From positions 19,990 through 83,989 of the forward strand of contig NZ_JAEFCD010000021.1 of assembly GCF_016405965.1 (NCBI RefSeq): a stretch of DNA of 64,000 nucleotides, in the 5' to 3' direction. A program made the translations under genes and the position numbers. Numbering within the stretch: the first letter of the stretch is position 1; every line of letters starts with the position of its first letter. This document shows positions 1-9,789 of the stretch, one piece after another. The notes beneath the pieces are model-generated. The model did not search any database and had not been told where the DNA came from. It worked only from the letters and a program-made list of their open reading frames with translations. Source of the DNA: Alteromonas sp. IB21. GTDB taxonomy: Bacteria; Pseudomonadota; Gammaproteobacteria; Enterobacterales; Alteromonadaceae.

Positions 1-124
1 AAAAGGCGAGCAGGCGTATTAGGTTATTAACCTTTCAAGCAAATTAGAGCGCTATTGCATCGTGCCAAAAACAAATAAACGGTAGATTTCACCACTGCCG
101 ATAACATAAAAAGGAAAACTCGAT

Positions 125-2191
125 ATGTTACGTAGCGTTTTAAGCTTAAGTGTGGCACTGGCCTTAACAGCTTGTAGCCCACAAAACTCATCAACAGAGC
201 AACAGACACAAAGCCCAACCACTAAAGAGGCTCAACAACAGCTTTCCTCAGGTGTCATAAAAGAGAATATGGACCTTTCTGTTGACCCAGGTGATGACTT
301 TTTCCGCTACGTAAACGGCAAGTGGTTTGATAATTTTGAAATACCAGCAGATAAATCTAGCTATGGCGCGTCCGTTATTCTTCGTGATGAAGCGCAAGAT
401 CATGTCATGGATATCATTAAATCATCGGCAGAGGCTGATTTTAAAGCTGGGAGTGACGAGCAGAAAGTGGGTGATTTTTACCGTGCTTATATGGACATGG
501 AGACCCGCAACGAGCTTGGCATGACGCCGCTAAAGCCTGAGCTTTCAAAAATTGATGCCATTGAAGACTATACCGACCTTGCTGAGTACTTCGCTTATGC
601 AGCTCGTTATGGCTACGGTACACCGTTTAGCCTAACCCAATACCCTGATCTTAAGTCGCCGAAAGAATACTTAATGTACACGTGGCAGTCGGGCTTGGGC
701 CTTCCTGAGCGCGAGTATTACTTTAAGGATGACGAAACATCACAAACCATTCGTGATTCCTACGTTAAGCATATCCAAACCATGTTTGAACTGGCGGGTT
801 TCGAAGCGCCTAAAGAAAGTGCGGATATGCTGTTCGCACTTGAGACTAAAATTGCTCAGCTACATATGAAAAAAGAGCAGGCCCGTAACTTTGCTGCCAA
901 CTATAACAAACTGACAATTGAAGAACTTAAAGCGTTAATGCCTAAGTTCGACTGGGACGCTTATCTTACTGAAGCAGACATTAGCGACATTCCTTCGCTA
1001 GGTATTTTGCAAAAAGACTACATGCAAAACATTGATGGTGTTATTGCAGAAACCTCACTGGAAGATTGGAAGACGTTCCTTAAGTGGGGCTTGTTAAATG
1101 CTTCAGCCAGCCGCTTAAATGCCGAGCTTGATGAAGCTAACTTCAATTTCTACAGTAAAGTGCTGCGCGGTGTTGAAGAGCAACAGCCACAATGGCGTCG
1201 TGCGGTAAGCCTTTCAAATGCCCACGTTGGCGAGCTTATCGGTAAGGTCTATGTAAAACAGCACTTCCCGCCTGAAGCGAAAGACCGCATGATGGAAATG
1301 GTTAATAACCTGCTGTTAGCTTACAAAGAAAGTATCGAAAATCTTGATTGGATGACAGATGAAACTCGTGCACAAGCGCTAGACAAATTGTCTAAGTTTA
1401 CCGTGAAAATTGGTTACCCAGACCAGTGGAGAGACTATTCAGCGCTGACAGTTAATGCCAGTGACCTGTTTGGAAACCTAAAGCGTTCTTCGGACGTGCT
1501 GTATGAAGAAATGCTTAAGAAACAAGGTGGCCCAGTGTGGACCCATGAATGGGGCATGACACCACAAACTGTTAATGCTTACTACAACCCTCCGCTAAAC
1601 GAAATTGTATTCCCTGCGGCTATCCTTCAACCTCCGCTCTTTGACATGAACGCCGAAGATGCGGTTAACTACGGTGGTATTGGCGCGGTAATTGGTCACG
1701 AAATTGGCCATGGTTTTGATGATTCAGGGTCAACCTTCGACGGTGACGGCGTTCTGAGAAACTGGTGGACTGATGAAGATCGCGGCGAGTTTGAAGCACG
1801 CACTGCAAACTTAATTGAACAGTATAACCAGTTTGAGGTGCTGCCTGATTTGCACGTAAACGGTGAATATACCTTAGGTGAAAACATCGGCGACCTTGGC
1901 GGCATCAGCATCGCACTTAAAGCTTATCATCTGTCTCTTGATGGTGAGGAAGCGCCTGAACTAGATGGTTTCACTGGCGAACAGCGTGTATTCATTGGTT
2001 ACGGCCAAGTGTGGGCCAGCAAATACCGTGAAGAAGCCTTGCGCAGCCAAGTACAAACCGATACTCATTCACCTGCCAAGTTCCGTACTAACGGTGCTGT
2101 GCGCAACGTACCAGAATTCTACGAAGCGTTTAACGTGACCGAAGAAGATGCGTTGTATTTACCACCAGAAGAACGCGTGAAAATTTGGTAA
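125..2191 (+). CDS. pepO: M13 family zinc metallopeptidase, lipoprotein (PepO-like)
   Basis: This is a neprilysin-type endopeptidase of 688 residues, the normal length for family M13, probably anchored to a membrane and acting on peptides in the periplasm. The N-terminus is a lipoprotein signal with lipobox L-T-A-C and C17 as the lipidated residue, followed by a Q/S/T-rich linker. The zinc motif HEIGH lies at residues 525-529, with the third ligand in GENIGD (E586) and the supporting D590. The C-terminus ends in the family-typical K-I-W. An AGGAAAA ribosome binding site precedes the ATG. It is monocistronic, with a strong terminator directly after it. Function as a peptidase is secure; the natural substrate is unknown. 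Confidence 0.95.
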   Translation: MLRSVLSLSVALALTACSPQNSSTEQQTQSPTTKEAQQQLSSGVIKENMDLSVDPGDDFFRYVNGKWFDNFEIPADKSSYGASVILRDEAQDHVMDIIKSSAEADFKAGSDEQKVGDFYRAYMDMETRNELGMTPLKPELSKIDAIEDYTDLAEYFAYAARYGYGTPFSLTQYPDLKSPKEYLMYTWQSGLGLPEREYYFKDDETSQTIRDSYVKHIQTMFELAGFEAPKESADMLFALETKIAQLHMKKEQARNFAANYNKLTIEELKALMPKFDWDAYLTEADISDIPSLGILQKDYMQNIDGVIAETSLEDWKTFLKWGLLNASASRLNAELDEANFNFYSKVLRGVEEQQPQWRRAVSLSNAHVGELIGKVYVKQHFPPEAKDRMMEMVNNLLLAYKESIENLDWMTDETRAQALDKLSKFTVKIGYPDQWRDYSALTVNASDLFGNLKRSSDVLYEEMLKKQGGPVWTHEWGMTPQTVNAYYNPPLNEIVFPAAILQPPLFDMNAEDAVNYGGIGAVIGHEIGHGFDDSGSTFDGDGVLRNWWTDEDRGEFEARTANLIEQYNQFEVLPDLHVNGEYTLGENIGDLGGISIALKAYHLSLDGEEAPELDGFTGEQRVFIGYGQVWASKYREEALRSQVQTDTHSPAKFRTNGAVRNVPEFYEAFNVTEEDALYLPPEERVKIW

Positions 2192-2228
2192 TTCGCGTAC
2201 ATAAGCATGCATAGATAATACGACCGTT

Positions 2229-2262
2229 AAAGCCCCATGTTCGTCAAACTGGGGCTTTTTTT
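2229..2262 (+). terminator. Rho-independent terminator after pepO
   Basis: A 9-bp perfect stem (AAAGCCCCA / TGGGGCTTT, 2229-2237 and 2250-2258) with a 12-nt loop runs straight into a T tract. It ends the pepO transcript before the opposing ACT-domain gene. Confidence 0.9.
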
Positions 2263-2343
2263 GTCGTTTTGTGAGAGATGGCATTAAGCAGCTTCAGAAG
2301 GCTAAATACGATGGTATGTTTACCAAACCGATAATGGGCTATA

Positions 2344-2742
2344 TTAATGGGAGAGCGAAGTCAAAACCTCTAGCGCCAAATCAACTTTTTCGGCTGGCAC
2401 AAAAATGTGGTCGTGATAATAAGCGGCCACCACGTTTGCGCTAATTCCCGCCTTACCCAGTGCAGTAGACATGGCTGCGGTCATTCCTACCGCTTCCAAA
2501 CTTGAATGCACTTCACACGTTATACAGCAGTAATAGCCTTCAAATTGCAGGTTAGCCTGTTCGGCTGCAGCCACCGGAAGAATAAGCGTTATCCCTTCGC
2601 GTTCCTGAAACATGCCTTTAGCTGCTGAGATAAGGGTGCTGGTTAACTTGTCAGAAGGCAGGGTAATAAAAACATAATTTTCACTACTTGCCACGGGGTT
2701 TAAGTTTTTGAGTAACACACTTAAGTCGGTTTCAGCTATCAC
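2344..2742 (-). CDS. ACT domain-containing protein (COG3602 type)
   Basis: A 132-residue protein made almost wholly of two ACT-like halves, of the small stand-alone family annotated as ACT domain protein. ACT domains usually bind amino acids or other small ligands, but the ligand here is not known. Visible marks are the N-terminal L-K-N-L-N-P and the segment VGMTAAMSTALGKAGISAN, typical of ACT helices. It starts with GTG, preceded at six bases by AGAGAG. It lies 33 bases downstream of dbpA on the same strand and may be cotranscribed with it. Confidence 0.8.
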   Translation of the reverse strand: MIAETDLSVLLKNLNPVASSENYVFITLPSDKLTSTLISAAKGMFQEREGITLILPVAAAEQANLQFEGYYCCITCEVHSSLEAVGMTAAMSTALGKAGISANVVAAYYHDHIFVPAEKVDLALEVLTSLSH

Positions 2743-2775
2743 GCTACGCTCTCTTAGTTTAAGGTCATAATTTGT

Positions 2776-4155
2776 CTAAAGCTTTTTAGCTCTAATACGC
2801 TTACCTTTAATTTTGCCTTCTCTAAATTGTGTCATGGCTTTTTTCACGCTACGCGCTTTTACTGCGACAAAACTCATGCTGTTTTGAACCGCGATTTTAC
2901 CTAGATCATCGCCAGGTATTCCCGCATCTTTGGTCAGCGCACCCACTAAATCCCCCGGGCGAAGCTTTTCTTTTTTACCTGCACTTAATGAAATACAGGT
3001 GAACTCAGGCTGAGTAATTTTGTTTTTGTGGAACCGTAAACTTTGCGCGCCTTTAAGTGGAATGTCGCTTTCCTGTAGCACTTCTATTTTTCTTAAGAAA
3101 TGCTCTTCCTCTTCACTTACCAAGGTTATAGCCAAGCCTTTTGCACCCGCTCGTGCGGTGCGCCCTATTCGGTGAATATGGGTTTCAGGCTCTTCGCTCA
3201 CGGTGTAATTTATAACACAGGCAACATCGTCTATATCTAATCCACGGGCTGCTACATCCGTGGCAACAAGCACTTGCAGAGAGTCGCTGGCAAACTGCAT
3301 GAGCACTGACGTGCGTTGGTGCTGTTCCATATCACCCTGAAGACCTTTAGCGCTAAAACCGTCTTCGAGTAGCTCTTCAACCACCTCATTAACCTGCGTT
3401 TTACGGTTACAGAAAACAATGGCATTTTTAGGCTGATATTCCGTCAACACCGCTTTAAGCGCCTGCGTGCGGGTGTGGGGTAATACGTTGTATCCCAGCT
3501 GAGTTATTGCAGGTTTATTCTCTTGAGATTCTACTTTACAAGTTACCGGATCATGCAGGTACTGCTTTGCCACACGCTCAATTTGTTCAGTGAAGGTGGC
3601 AGAGAACAACAGAGTTTGTACCTGCTTTGGCGTTTGACCAAAAATAACGCGCAAGTCATCCTCAAAGCCCATATCTAGCATACGATCGGCTTCGTCGAGA
3701 ACACGCAATTTTACGTTGCGCAAGTCTAAGCGGCGCTTTTCCACGTGGTCCATCACACGACCTGGTGTACCAACAATGATGTGGGGACTATGTTTGAGTG
3801 ACTGAATCTGAGGCCCCATCGGCTGACCACCACACAAGGTTGTCACTTTGATGTTGCCAATATCTTTAGCGGCTGCACGACATTGCTGGGCGACTTGTTC
3901 AGCAAGCTCTCGAGTGGGGCAAAGCATAATCACCTGTGTAGTAAAGTCGTAAACTTCAATACGCTGAAGTGCCGGGATAACAAAACACAAAGTTTTACCA
4001 CTGCCGGTCTGGGCTTGACCAATGACATCCTTACCCTGTAAGGCCTCTGGAAGTGACTGAGATTGTATGGGAGAGAGCTGATGAATGCCTTGTGAGTCTA
4101 ATGCCTTTATGATGGCGGGATTTATATCTAATTGCTTTACTGTTTCAACTGTCAT
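2776..4155 (-). CDS. dbpA: ATP-dependent RNA helicase DbpA
   Basis: A DEAD-box helicase acting in large ribosomal subunit assembly; DbpA proteins recognise hairpin 92 of 23S rRNA. In order, the sequence shows a Q motif (LSPIQSQSLP), Walker A AQTGSGKT, PTRELA, DEAD (in LDEADRMLDMGF), SAT, and HRIGRTARAG, followed by the C-terminal DbpA RNA-binding domain. The open frame extends 15 bases upstream to a TTG, but ATG at 4155 is preferred: it overlaps the stop of the upstream gene as TAATG, a translational coupling arrangement, and has GGAA upstream. The length is about 459 residues, normal for DbpA. Confidence 0.93.
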   Translation of the reverse strand: MTVETVKQLDINPAIIKALDSQGIHQLSPIQSQSLPEALQGKDVIGQAQTGSGKTLCFVIPALQRIEVYDFTTQVIMLCPTRELAEQVAQQCRAAAKDIGNIKVTTLCGGQPMGPQIQSLKHSPHIIVGTPGRVMDHVEKRRLDLRNVKLRVLDEADRMLDMGFEDDLRVIFGQTPKQVQTLLFSATFTEQIERVAKQYLHDPVTCKVESQENKPAITQLGYNVLPHTRTQALKAVLTEYQPKNAIVFCNRKTQVNEVVEELLEDGFSAKGLQGDMEQHQRTSVLMQFASDSLQVLVATDVAARGLDIDDVACVINYTVSEEPETHIHRIGRTARAGAKGLAITLVSEEEEHFLRKIEVLQESDIPLKGAQSLRFHKNKITQPEFTCISLSAGKKEKLRPGDLVGALTKDAGIPGDDLGKIAVQNSMSFVAVKARSVKKAMTQFREGKIKGKRIRAKKL

Positions 4156-5462
4156 TAATTTGGGTTCCAAAGGTGCACTACACCATGTTCGGTATGATGA
4201 GCTATGCCGTATTCTTGGGACACCATGTCACTCCATGAAGAAAGCCGCTCATTAAATTCATCACTCATTTTCACATCGGCCGCCGCTAGCTTGAGCTTTT
4301 CTAAAACAAAAATACAGGTGTCTTTCTTAGATAGTGCTAGGTAGGCCGTTGAGATATCGTATTTACTGGAAAGTGTTATTGTCTCACATTTAAATTGATT
4401 TGGGTTACATCCAAAGTCAATTGCGCCCTGAGAACCAAAAATTGTATCGATTTCGTTATAAAATAATGCTTCAACTAATTCTTTCCAAGAATCGTAAGCC
4501 TTTACGTTAAAACCATGTTCAAGCGCAACATTATAGCGATAGTCTTCTAATAGCGTCCCTACTTTGAATGTTCGTGGTACATCTTCAAAGGTTTCGAAAT
4601 AGGGTTTATTTATGCCGTAGAGACCGTGAAGGTTGCGCGACACTGGCGTGACCCAATGAAAAACGTCGTCTCTTTCTGCCGTACGGATAACAGCAAACAC
4701 CAACACGTTCGATTTAGACATCGCTTCTTTAGCGATACGTTCCCACGGCGCAGACAAAATGTATTGCGGTAAGGAAACTTCTTTGAGGACGCTATTCACT
4801 AAGTCAGCGGCAATACCTTTTACCTTGCCGCGCTCATCCTTTTCAGAAAAGAGTGGAACGACGTCAGCTATCACCCAAAGGTCGCTGGCATCAGTGCGTA
4901 ATTGACCCGCTAGGCTCAGAATGCCATAGGTTAGCACTATGTCGGAAAAGCTTTTTGACAGCTCAGATTTCAAATGGTTGGCTAGCAAATAAAAGCCTTC
5001 TGATCTTTTATACTCGGTTATTTGTCCGGTGAGGCGGTCTGCAAATTCAAAAGAGGCAGTGTTTTTGTCTATCGCAATGTAAACGACAGCTAATTTTTTT
5101 GACTGACTCCCTGCGTTTGGGGTGCATGGCGCGGTTCCACTGCATTCAAAAGCAACCAGAGGAGATATCCAGTAAAAGTCTCGCTCGCTATCTGCAGTTC
5201 TCATTAAACTTGAATAAATATGGGGACTACCCTGCGTTTTTTTCGGGGCTTGTATAAAGTCAACCTGCTCGTTTGATAATGCATTTTCAAGGACAGCGCG
5301 GGCATACTCGTCAATACGCTCTCGCTGCGATTGAGTAAGCACACCTTGGAAATCATGAGCGTTCGACTTATAAAGGGTAAGTGCCCTAACGGGGTTTATC
5401 CATAGGGCACTTAAGCAAAGAACCAGTAAAATTAAGCTTGAAACGCTTTTTCTAGTTTCCAC
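4155..5462 (-). CDS. Secreted protein with two solute-binding (SBP_bac_3-like) units
   Basis: A 435-residue exported protein with an N-terminal signal peptide (hydrophobic residues 8-20, likely cleavage near V-R-A). The C-terminal half resembles the extracellular solute-binding fold family 3, but no ABC permease genes are nearby. The sequence appears internally duplicated: R-T-A...W-I-S-P at 88-101 matches R-T-A...W-V-T-P at 260-273, with similar preceding helices. Each half may correspond to one binding unit, the first rather degenerate. The start is GTG and overlaps the end of pyrC by 31 bases; the stop overlaps the dbpA start. Ligand and role are unknown; a sensory or orphan binding protein is possible. 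Confidence 0.75.
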   Translation of the reverse strand: METRKSVSSLILLVLCLSALWINPVRALTLYKSNAHDFQGVLTQSQRERIDEYARAVLENALSNEQVDFIQAPKKTQGSPHIYSSLMRTADSERDFYWISPLVAFECSGTAPCTPNAGSQSKKLAVVYIAIDKNTASFEFADRLTGQITEYKRSEGFYLLANHLKSELSKSFSDIVLTYGILSLAGQLRTDASDLWVIADVVPLFSEKDERGKVKGIAADLVNSVLKEVSLPQYILSAPWERIAKEAMSKSNVLVFAVIRTAERDDVFHWVTPVSRNLHGLYGINKPYFETFEDVPRTFKVGTLLEDYRYNVALEHGFNVKAYDSWKELVEALFYNEIDTIFGSQGAIDFGCNPNQFKCETITLSSKYDISTAYLALSKKDTCIFVLEKLKLAAADVKMSDEFNERLSSWSDMVSQEYGIAHHTEHGVVHLWNPN

Positions 5463-6478
5463 TGTAATGTTTGTCCAGCAAAAAATGGAACCATATCGGT
5501 GCCATCAGCTAAGGTAACTTGTTCTGGCACCGTCCACGACGCTTTAACTAATGTCATTGTAGTTGTATTTCGCGGTAAACCATAAAAATCCGCACCATAA
5601 TGGCTGGCAAAGCCTTCTAGTTTGTCTATTGCGCCTAGCTGCTCAAACACCTCTGCGTAAAGCTCAATTGCCGACCACGCACTATAACAACCCGCACAGC
5701 CACATGCATTTTCCTTTTTGTGTTTCGCGTGCGGCGCTGAATCTGTTCCTAGAAAGAACTTTTTATTGCCACTTGCCACCATATCTCGAAGCGCTTTTTG
5801 ATGAGTATTGCGCTTAAGCACTGGCAAGCAGTAATTGTGAGGTCGTACTCCACCCACGAGAAGGTCGTTGCGATTTAGTAACAAATGCTGAGGCGTAATA
5901 GTAGCACCAACAAATTCGCTCGCGCCGGCAACAAAGCTTGCCGCATCTGCGGTTGTAATGTGCTCAAACACTACTTTTAGTTTCGGAAACGCCTCAACAA
6001 TTGGGCCTAAATGAGTATCGATGAACACTTTTTCACGGTCGAATATATCGATGTGGTGCTCTGTCACTTCACCGTGAATTAGCAGCAACAAACCTTGTTC
6101 TTGCATAGCTTGAAATACAGGGTACAAAGCCTGAATACCTTTTACTGCCGCGTCAGAATTCGTAGTTGCGCCCGCAGGATACAATTTGCACGCGGTGACA
6201 CCGGCTTGCTTAGCATCAACAATATCTTGTGGCGTAGTTTGATTGGTTAGAAACAAAGTCATCAATGGCTCAAAACTGCTGCCACTCGGTCTTGCAGCCT
6301 CAATGCGCTCCTTATACGCCATCGCCATTTCAGCATTTACCACTGGCGGCACAAGATTCGGCATCACAATAGCACGTTGAAAGCAGCGTGCAGTTGCTGG
6401 AACGGTTTCCGCTAGCATTTCGTTGTCGCGAAAATGAAGGTGCCAATCATCTGGCGTAGTAATAGTAAGCGTTTGCAT
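5432..6478 (-). CDS. pyrC: Dihydroorotase PyrC
   Basis: Catalyses reversible ring closure of N-carbamoyl-L-aspartate to dihydroorotate, the third step of pyrimidine synthesis, in the cytoplasm. The 348-residue length fits the class II E. coli-type enzyme. Metal-centre residues are visible: H13 and H15 in HLHFRD, the carboxylated lysine K98 in [10 protein letters not shown]135 in LIHGEV, H173 in EHIT and D246 in GTDSAPH. The ATG is preceded by AAGG. The next gene on this strand overlaps its 3' end, so the two are probably cotranscribed. Confidence 0.97.
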   Translation of the reverse strand: MQTLTITTPDDWHLHFRDNEMLAETVPATARCFQRAIVMPNLVPPVVNAEMAMAYKERIEAARPSGSSFEPLMTLFLTNQTTPQDIVDAKQAGVTACKLYPAGATTNSDAAVKGIQALYPVFQAMQEQGLLLLIHGEVTEHHIDIFDREKVFIDTHLGPIVEAFPKLKVVFEHITTADAASFVAGASEFVGATITPQHLLLNRNDLLVGGVRPHNYCLPVLKRNTHQKALRDMVASGNKKFFLGTDSAPHAKHKKENACGCAGCYSAWSAIELYAEVFEQLGAIDKLEGFASHYGADFYGLPRNTTTMTLVKASWTVPEQVTLADGTDMVPFFAGQTLQWKLEKAFQA

Positions 6479-6578
6479 GCCTTGTTTCTCTTAGTACTTG
6501 TTCAAACAAAGGGATATATTCGCGCAATAATAGCACAACTCAATACTTTTGCGCGCGGAACGAGACCGCCGCTTAGGG

Positions 6579-7121
6579 CTATGGGTTATTTTTTTCGTGC
6601 TCTACCCAAATTAGTTTGTTGACGTTATAGCCGGCAGCTGAGGCTGTATCTAAAAGCTGAGAACGTACATCATCATCAATTGAAGGCGTGCGGGCTAGGA
6701 TCCACAGATAGTCTTTATCAGGGCCGGTAATTAACGCGTATTGATACCCTTCTTTGTCTAGCGCCATGATTACGTAGCTCGCATAAAATGGGCCAAAGAA
6801 AGAGACCTTCAGGTGCCCAATTGAAGAGGTGTCAACAAAGTACGCTTTGCCTTCTGCTTCATCCCATGCGTTTTCTTGTTTAGAAAACCCGCGATTGATC
6901 ACTTTTACACCACCGTCGTCGCGCATGCTGTAGGTTGCTGTTACTTCGCTTAACCCTTCCTCGAAGCTATGATCGTACCTAGCAATCTCGTACCACTTGC
7001 CCAGGTAACGAGGAAGTTCGAATTCATCAACCGGTGTGACGTTCTCAGGTACACCAGTACACCCTAGTAAACTCGTAAGAAAAAAACCACTTACTATCGC
7101 AAAAATCAATTTCTTAAACAT
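6579..7121 (-). CDS. blc: Outer-membrane lipoprotein lipocalin Blc
   Basis: A bacterial lipocalin of 180 residues, expected to sit in the outer membrane and bind lipids or other hydrophobic ligands. A lipoprotein signal ends in L-L-G-C with C21 lipidated. The lipocalin signature GKWYEIAR follows at about residues 46-53, and a second conserved stretch (YQYALITGPDKDYLWILAR) lies near residue 130. Blc proteins are often induced by stress or stationary phase; no such control can be read here. It is monocistronic or a leader of pyrC, 100 bases upstream. Confidence 0.92.
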   Translation of the reverse strand: MFKKLIFAIVSGFFLTSLLGCTGVPENVTPVDEFELPRYLGKWYEIARYDHSFEEGLSEVTATYSMRDDGGVKVINRGFSKQENAWDEAEGKAYFVDTSSIGHLKVSFFGPFYASYVIMALDKEGYQYALITGPDKDYLWILARTPSIDDDVRSQLLDTASAAGYNVNKLIWVEHEKNNP

Positions 7122-7330
7122 ATGCTCTCTCTTTCTCTGTACACATTTTTATGGCAAAGAAGCGTGCCTGTTCAAAACAGGTAGCTGCTTCATTCCATAA
7201 ACCGCTTACACTCAACGTTGACCTGACCAGACAAGATAAGCTCGCTGTCGTTATAAAAAATAATTTCGCCTGATCAAACTTTTATTATGCGTGCGCACAT
7301 ATTACAGTGCCTGACGATTAACAATGAACA

Positions 7331-7342
7331 GTTATTAATAAC
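7331..7342. promoter_or_regulatory. 12-bp palindrome upstream of the aldo-keto reductase gene
   Basis: GTTATTAATAAC is a perfect 12-bp palindrome ending 51 bases before the aldo-keto reductase ATG, in the promoter zone of the 272-bp gap between blc and that gene. It could be a dimeric regulator site. The site is AT-rich, so chance is possible. No other structure was convincing in this gap. Confidence 0.3.
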
Positions 7343-7393
7343 GAGTGCCATAACGTCTTGTCCACTCGATATTTTAAATAGGGAGAAGAACAA

Positions 7394-8344
7394 ATGAATG
7401 CCCATTTTCCACACGCAAGCCGCTTAATTTACGGGTGCATGGGTCTCGGTGGAGGTTGGAATAATTCACCTGTCACAAAAGATGACATCAGCCAAGCCCG
7501 TTCCATTATCGACACTGTGTTAGACCTAGATATTAACGTTTTTGATCACGCTGACATTTATACTTTTGGAAAAGCCGAAACTGCCTTTGGTGAAGCGCTG
7601 AAAGAAGCGCCAGAATTGAAAGACAGAATGATTATCCAATCAAAATGTGCAATACGCTTTGAGGATGATTTGGGACCAAAACGGTATGACTTCTCCGCGA
7701 GCCATATTCATAGTTCAGTGGAGGGTATTCTTTCTCGCTTAGGCATAGAGCAACTCGATGTTCTATTGCTTCACCGCCCCGACCCATTAATGGTGTTGGA
7801 AGAAGTCGCGGGGACGCTACAGCTTCTGCAGCAGCAGGGAAAGATTAAGCATGTGGGCGTATCGAACATGCATGGGCACCAAATTAACTTCCTTCAATCG
7901 GCGCTTTCAACGCCTATAGTCGCCAATCAATTAGAATTGAGTTTGGGCTTTAGAGACTGGTTAGAAGACGGTATTACTACCAATAATGCTGCGAATCGCG
8001 ACATTGGATACGCCCCTGGCACACTAGAATATTGTATGATGAACAATGTACAGCTGCAGGCATGGGGAAGCTTAGCTCAAGGTAAATATACAGGGGCCAC
8101 GGCAGAAACAAGTAGCGATAAAGCCACGGCTGATTTGGTTGCGCAGCTTGCGGGGGAATATCAAACAACACCCGAGGCCATCGTATTGGCTTGGCTTATG
8201 CGCCATCCCGCTAATATTGCTCCAGTTTTAGGTAGTACTAACGTCGAAAGGATTAAAGCAAGTCAAAAAGCCATGAACGTTCACCTGACCCGCGAGCACT
8301 GGTATAAGCTATTTGAGGTAGCTCGTGGCCAAGAGATGCCATAA
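7394..8344 (+). CDS. Aldo/keto reductase, YdhF-like
   Basis: A cytoplasmic NADPH-dependent oxidoreductase of 316 residues with the AKR catalytic tetrad: D51 and Y56 in DHADIY, K84 in QSKC, and H127 in LLHRPD. The overall sequence matches the YdhF group, whose physiological substrate is unclear. A good AGGGAGAAG ribosome binding site precedes the ATG. The VOC-family gene follows 20 bases later with a shared terminator, so the two form an operon and may both act on reactive carbonyl compounds. That joint role is inference. Confidence 0.9.
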   Translation: MNAHFPHASRLIYGCMGLGGGWNNSPVTKDDISQARSIIDTVLDLDINVFDHADIYTFGKAETAFGEALKEAPELKDRMIIQSKCAIRFEDDLGPKRYDFSASHIHSSVEGILSRLGIEQLDVLLLHRPDPLMVLEEVAGTLQLLQQQGKIKHVGVSNMHGHQINFLQSALSTPIVANQLELSLGFRDWLEDGITTNNAANRDIGYAPGTLEYCMMNNVQLQAWGSLAQGKYTGATAETSSDKATADLVAQLAGEYQTTPEAIVLAWLMRHPANIAPVLGSTNVERIKASQKAMNVHLTREHWYKLFEVARGQEMP

Positions 8345-8364
8345 CAAACAACGAGGGAAATGGT

Positions 8365-8748
8365 ATGTTGAAAGGCTTTCATCATGTCGCTGTTATTTGT
8401 AGCGATTATCCGCGTTCAAAAGCGTTTTACACTGACGTCTTAGGTTTTTCCATTATTGATGAAAATTACCGCGAGGCTAGGGACTCGTATAAATGCGACT
8501 TGGGCTTACCAGATGGTAGCCAAATAGAGTTGTTTTCGTTTCCAGGGGCACCAAAAAGGCCGTCACGCCCCGAAGCACAAGGGCTCCGACACCTGGCATT
8601 CAAAGTAGACAATTTAGATGAGGTGATTAATCACTTAACGAATAAGCGCGTGGAATGCGAACCGGTAAGAACTGACGAATATACCGGCAAACGCTTTACG
8701 TTTTTCCAAGATCCTGACGGTTTACCCCTAGAGCTATACGAACTTTAA
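8365..8748 (+). CDS. VOC family protein, YaeR/GloA2-type glyoxalase-like
   Basis: A 127-residue single-module vicinal-oxygen-chelate protein of the YaeR/GloA2 type. The metal ligands expected of glyoxalase I are all present: H7 in FHHVAV, E55 in IELFSF, H76 in LRHLAFK and E123 in LELYEL. The fold normally works as a homodimer with metal at the interface. YaeR is related to glyoxalase I, but its true reaction is not established, so methylglyoxal detoxification is only plausible. Second gene of a two-gene operon. Confidence 0.88.
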   Translation: MLKGFHHVAVICSDYPRSKAFYTDVLGFSIIDENYREARDSYKCDLGLPDGSQIELFSFPGAPKRPSRPEAQGLRHLAFKVDNLDEVINHLTNKRVECEPVRTDEYTGKRFTFFQDPDGLPLELYEL

Positions 8749-8772
8749 AAGGACGTTCTCGCGTTAAAAAGT

Positions 8773-8806
8773 GCCGAATAAAGGCGTGTCTTTATTCGGC
8801 TTTTTT
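8773..8806. terminator. Bidirectional terminator between the VOC gene and mscS
   Basis: Perfect 11-bp stem GCCGAATAAAG / CTTTATTCGGC (8773-8783, 8790-8800) with a 6-nt loop and six T on the plus strand. The minus strand also continues into a T tract after two bases, so it can serve both converging genes. Confidence 0.93.
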
Positions 8807-8830
8807 CTTCAACGGCGTTGGTTATGTAGG

Positions 8831-9646
8831 CTAATCCAGCATTCTTACTTCCCGTTGCGGGAATGGAATATCGATATCATGCTGTTGAAGAGCGTTAAAT
8901 ATAGCTTGGTTAAGCGCATATCGCACTTCGAAATGCTTTACTGCAGGCGCCCATACCCGCACTCCAAAGTTAATACTGCTATCGCCAAAATTGTCAACGC
9001 CAATGGCCGGTGACTTTTCAGTGCTAACACCGTCGACGGTTTTAACCGCGTTTCGAATAACTTCAATAACATTGTCTACATCACTAGAGTACGCAACGCC
9101 AATCTCCAGCTCGATAAGCATATTTCCTGCAGAGTTGTGCAATATTTCGCCCACAATTAGCTTGTTGGGAATTTGAATTTGCACATTATCTTCGTCTATC
9201 AAAATGGTATAGGGCAGCATCACTTGGTCGACAACACCGGCAACCCCACGAACGCGAATGGTATCTCCCACAACAAAGGGGCGGGTAATGATGATGGTGA
9301 ATCCAGCAGCATAATTTGCCAGCATTCCCTGAATGGCAAGGCCTGCCCCCAGTCCCACTGCGCCTAACGCAGCAATAAGGGGTGTAACACTAATACCAAC
9401 ATTGCCTAGCGCTATGATGATGACAATCCCAAGCACCACCAATTTACAGGCGCCACCAGTGAAACGACTAAGCGTGACATCTATGCTTTTGCTTACCATT
9501 AGGTTTTCAACCACATGGCCTATTTTGTTGGCAACCCACCAACCAATGAAAAATATAATAATGGCGCCTACAATTTGGAAGCTGTAGGTCACTGCAAATT
9601 CAACCAGTGTGTCGTATAGCGCTTGCGCTTGTTTTAATTCGTCCAT
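8831..9646 (-). CDS. mscS: Small-conductance mechanosensitive channel, MscS family
   Basis: An inner-membrane channel that opens on membrane tension to release solutes during osmotic downshock. The protein has three N-terminal membrane segments (about residues 20-40, 60-80 and 85-110). The third is the Gly/Ala-rich pore helix GAVGLGAGLAIQGMLANY, then F-x-V-G-D-x-I leads to the cytoplasmic beta domain. About 271 residues, similar to E. coli MscS. The frame opens at a TTG 15 bases upstream, but the ATG at 9646 is more likely; neither has a clear ribosome binding site. Monocistronic. Confidence 0.93.
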   Translation of the reverse strand: MDELKQAQALYDTLVEFAVTYSFQIVGAIIIFFIGWWVANKIGHVVENLMVSKSIDVTLSRFTGGACKLVVLGIVIIIALGNVGISVTPLIAALGAVGLGAGLAIQGMLANYAAGFTIIITRPFVVGDTIRVRGVAGVVDQVMLPYTILIDEDNVQIQIPNKLIVGEILHNSAGNMLIELEIGVAYSSDVDNVIEVIRNAVKTVDGVSTEKSPAIGVDNFGDSSINFGVRVWAPAVKHFEVRYALNQAIFNALQQHDIDIPFPQREVRMLD

Positions 9647-9707
9647 TGAGCGTGAGTACAATTAGCGGTGATACTTGAATAGGTGAAGAGTAAACAACAA
9701 TGATAAG

Positions 9708-9740
9708 AAAAACCAGTGCCGGAACTTAGCCCGGCACTGG
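9708..9740 (-). terminator. Terminator downstream of the MFS transporter gene
   Basis: Perfect 10-bp stem CCAGTGCCGG / CCGGCACTGG (9713-9722, 9731-9740) with an 8-nt loop. Read on the minus strand it is followed by a T-rich tract, so it terminates the MFS gene. Confidence 0.9.
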
Positions 9741-9789
9741 TATAGGAAAAGTGGGATCTGTTGATGACAAGACTTAAAAAAGACAGCCA

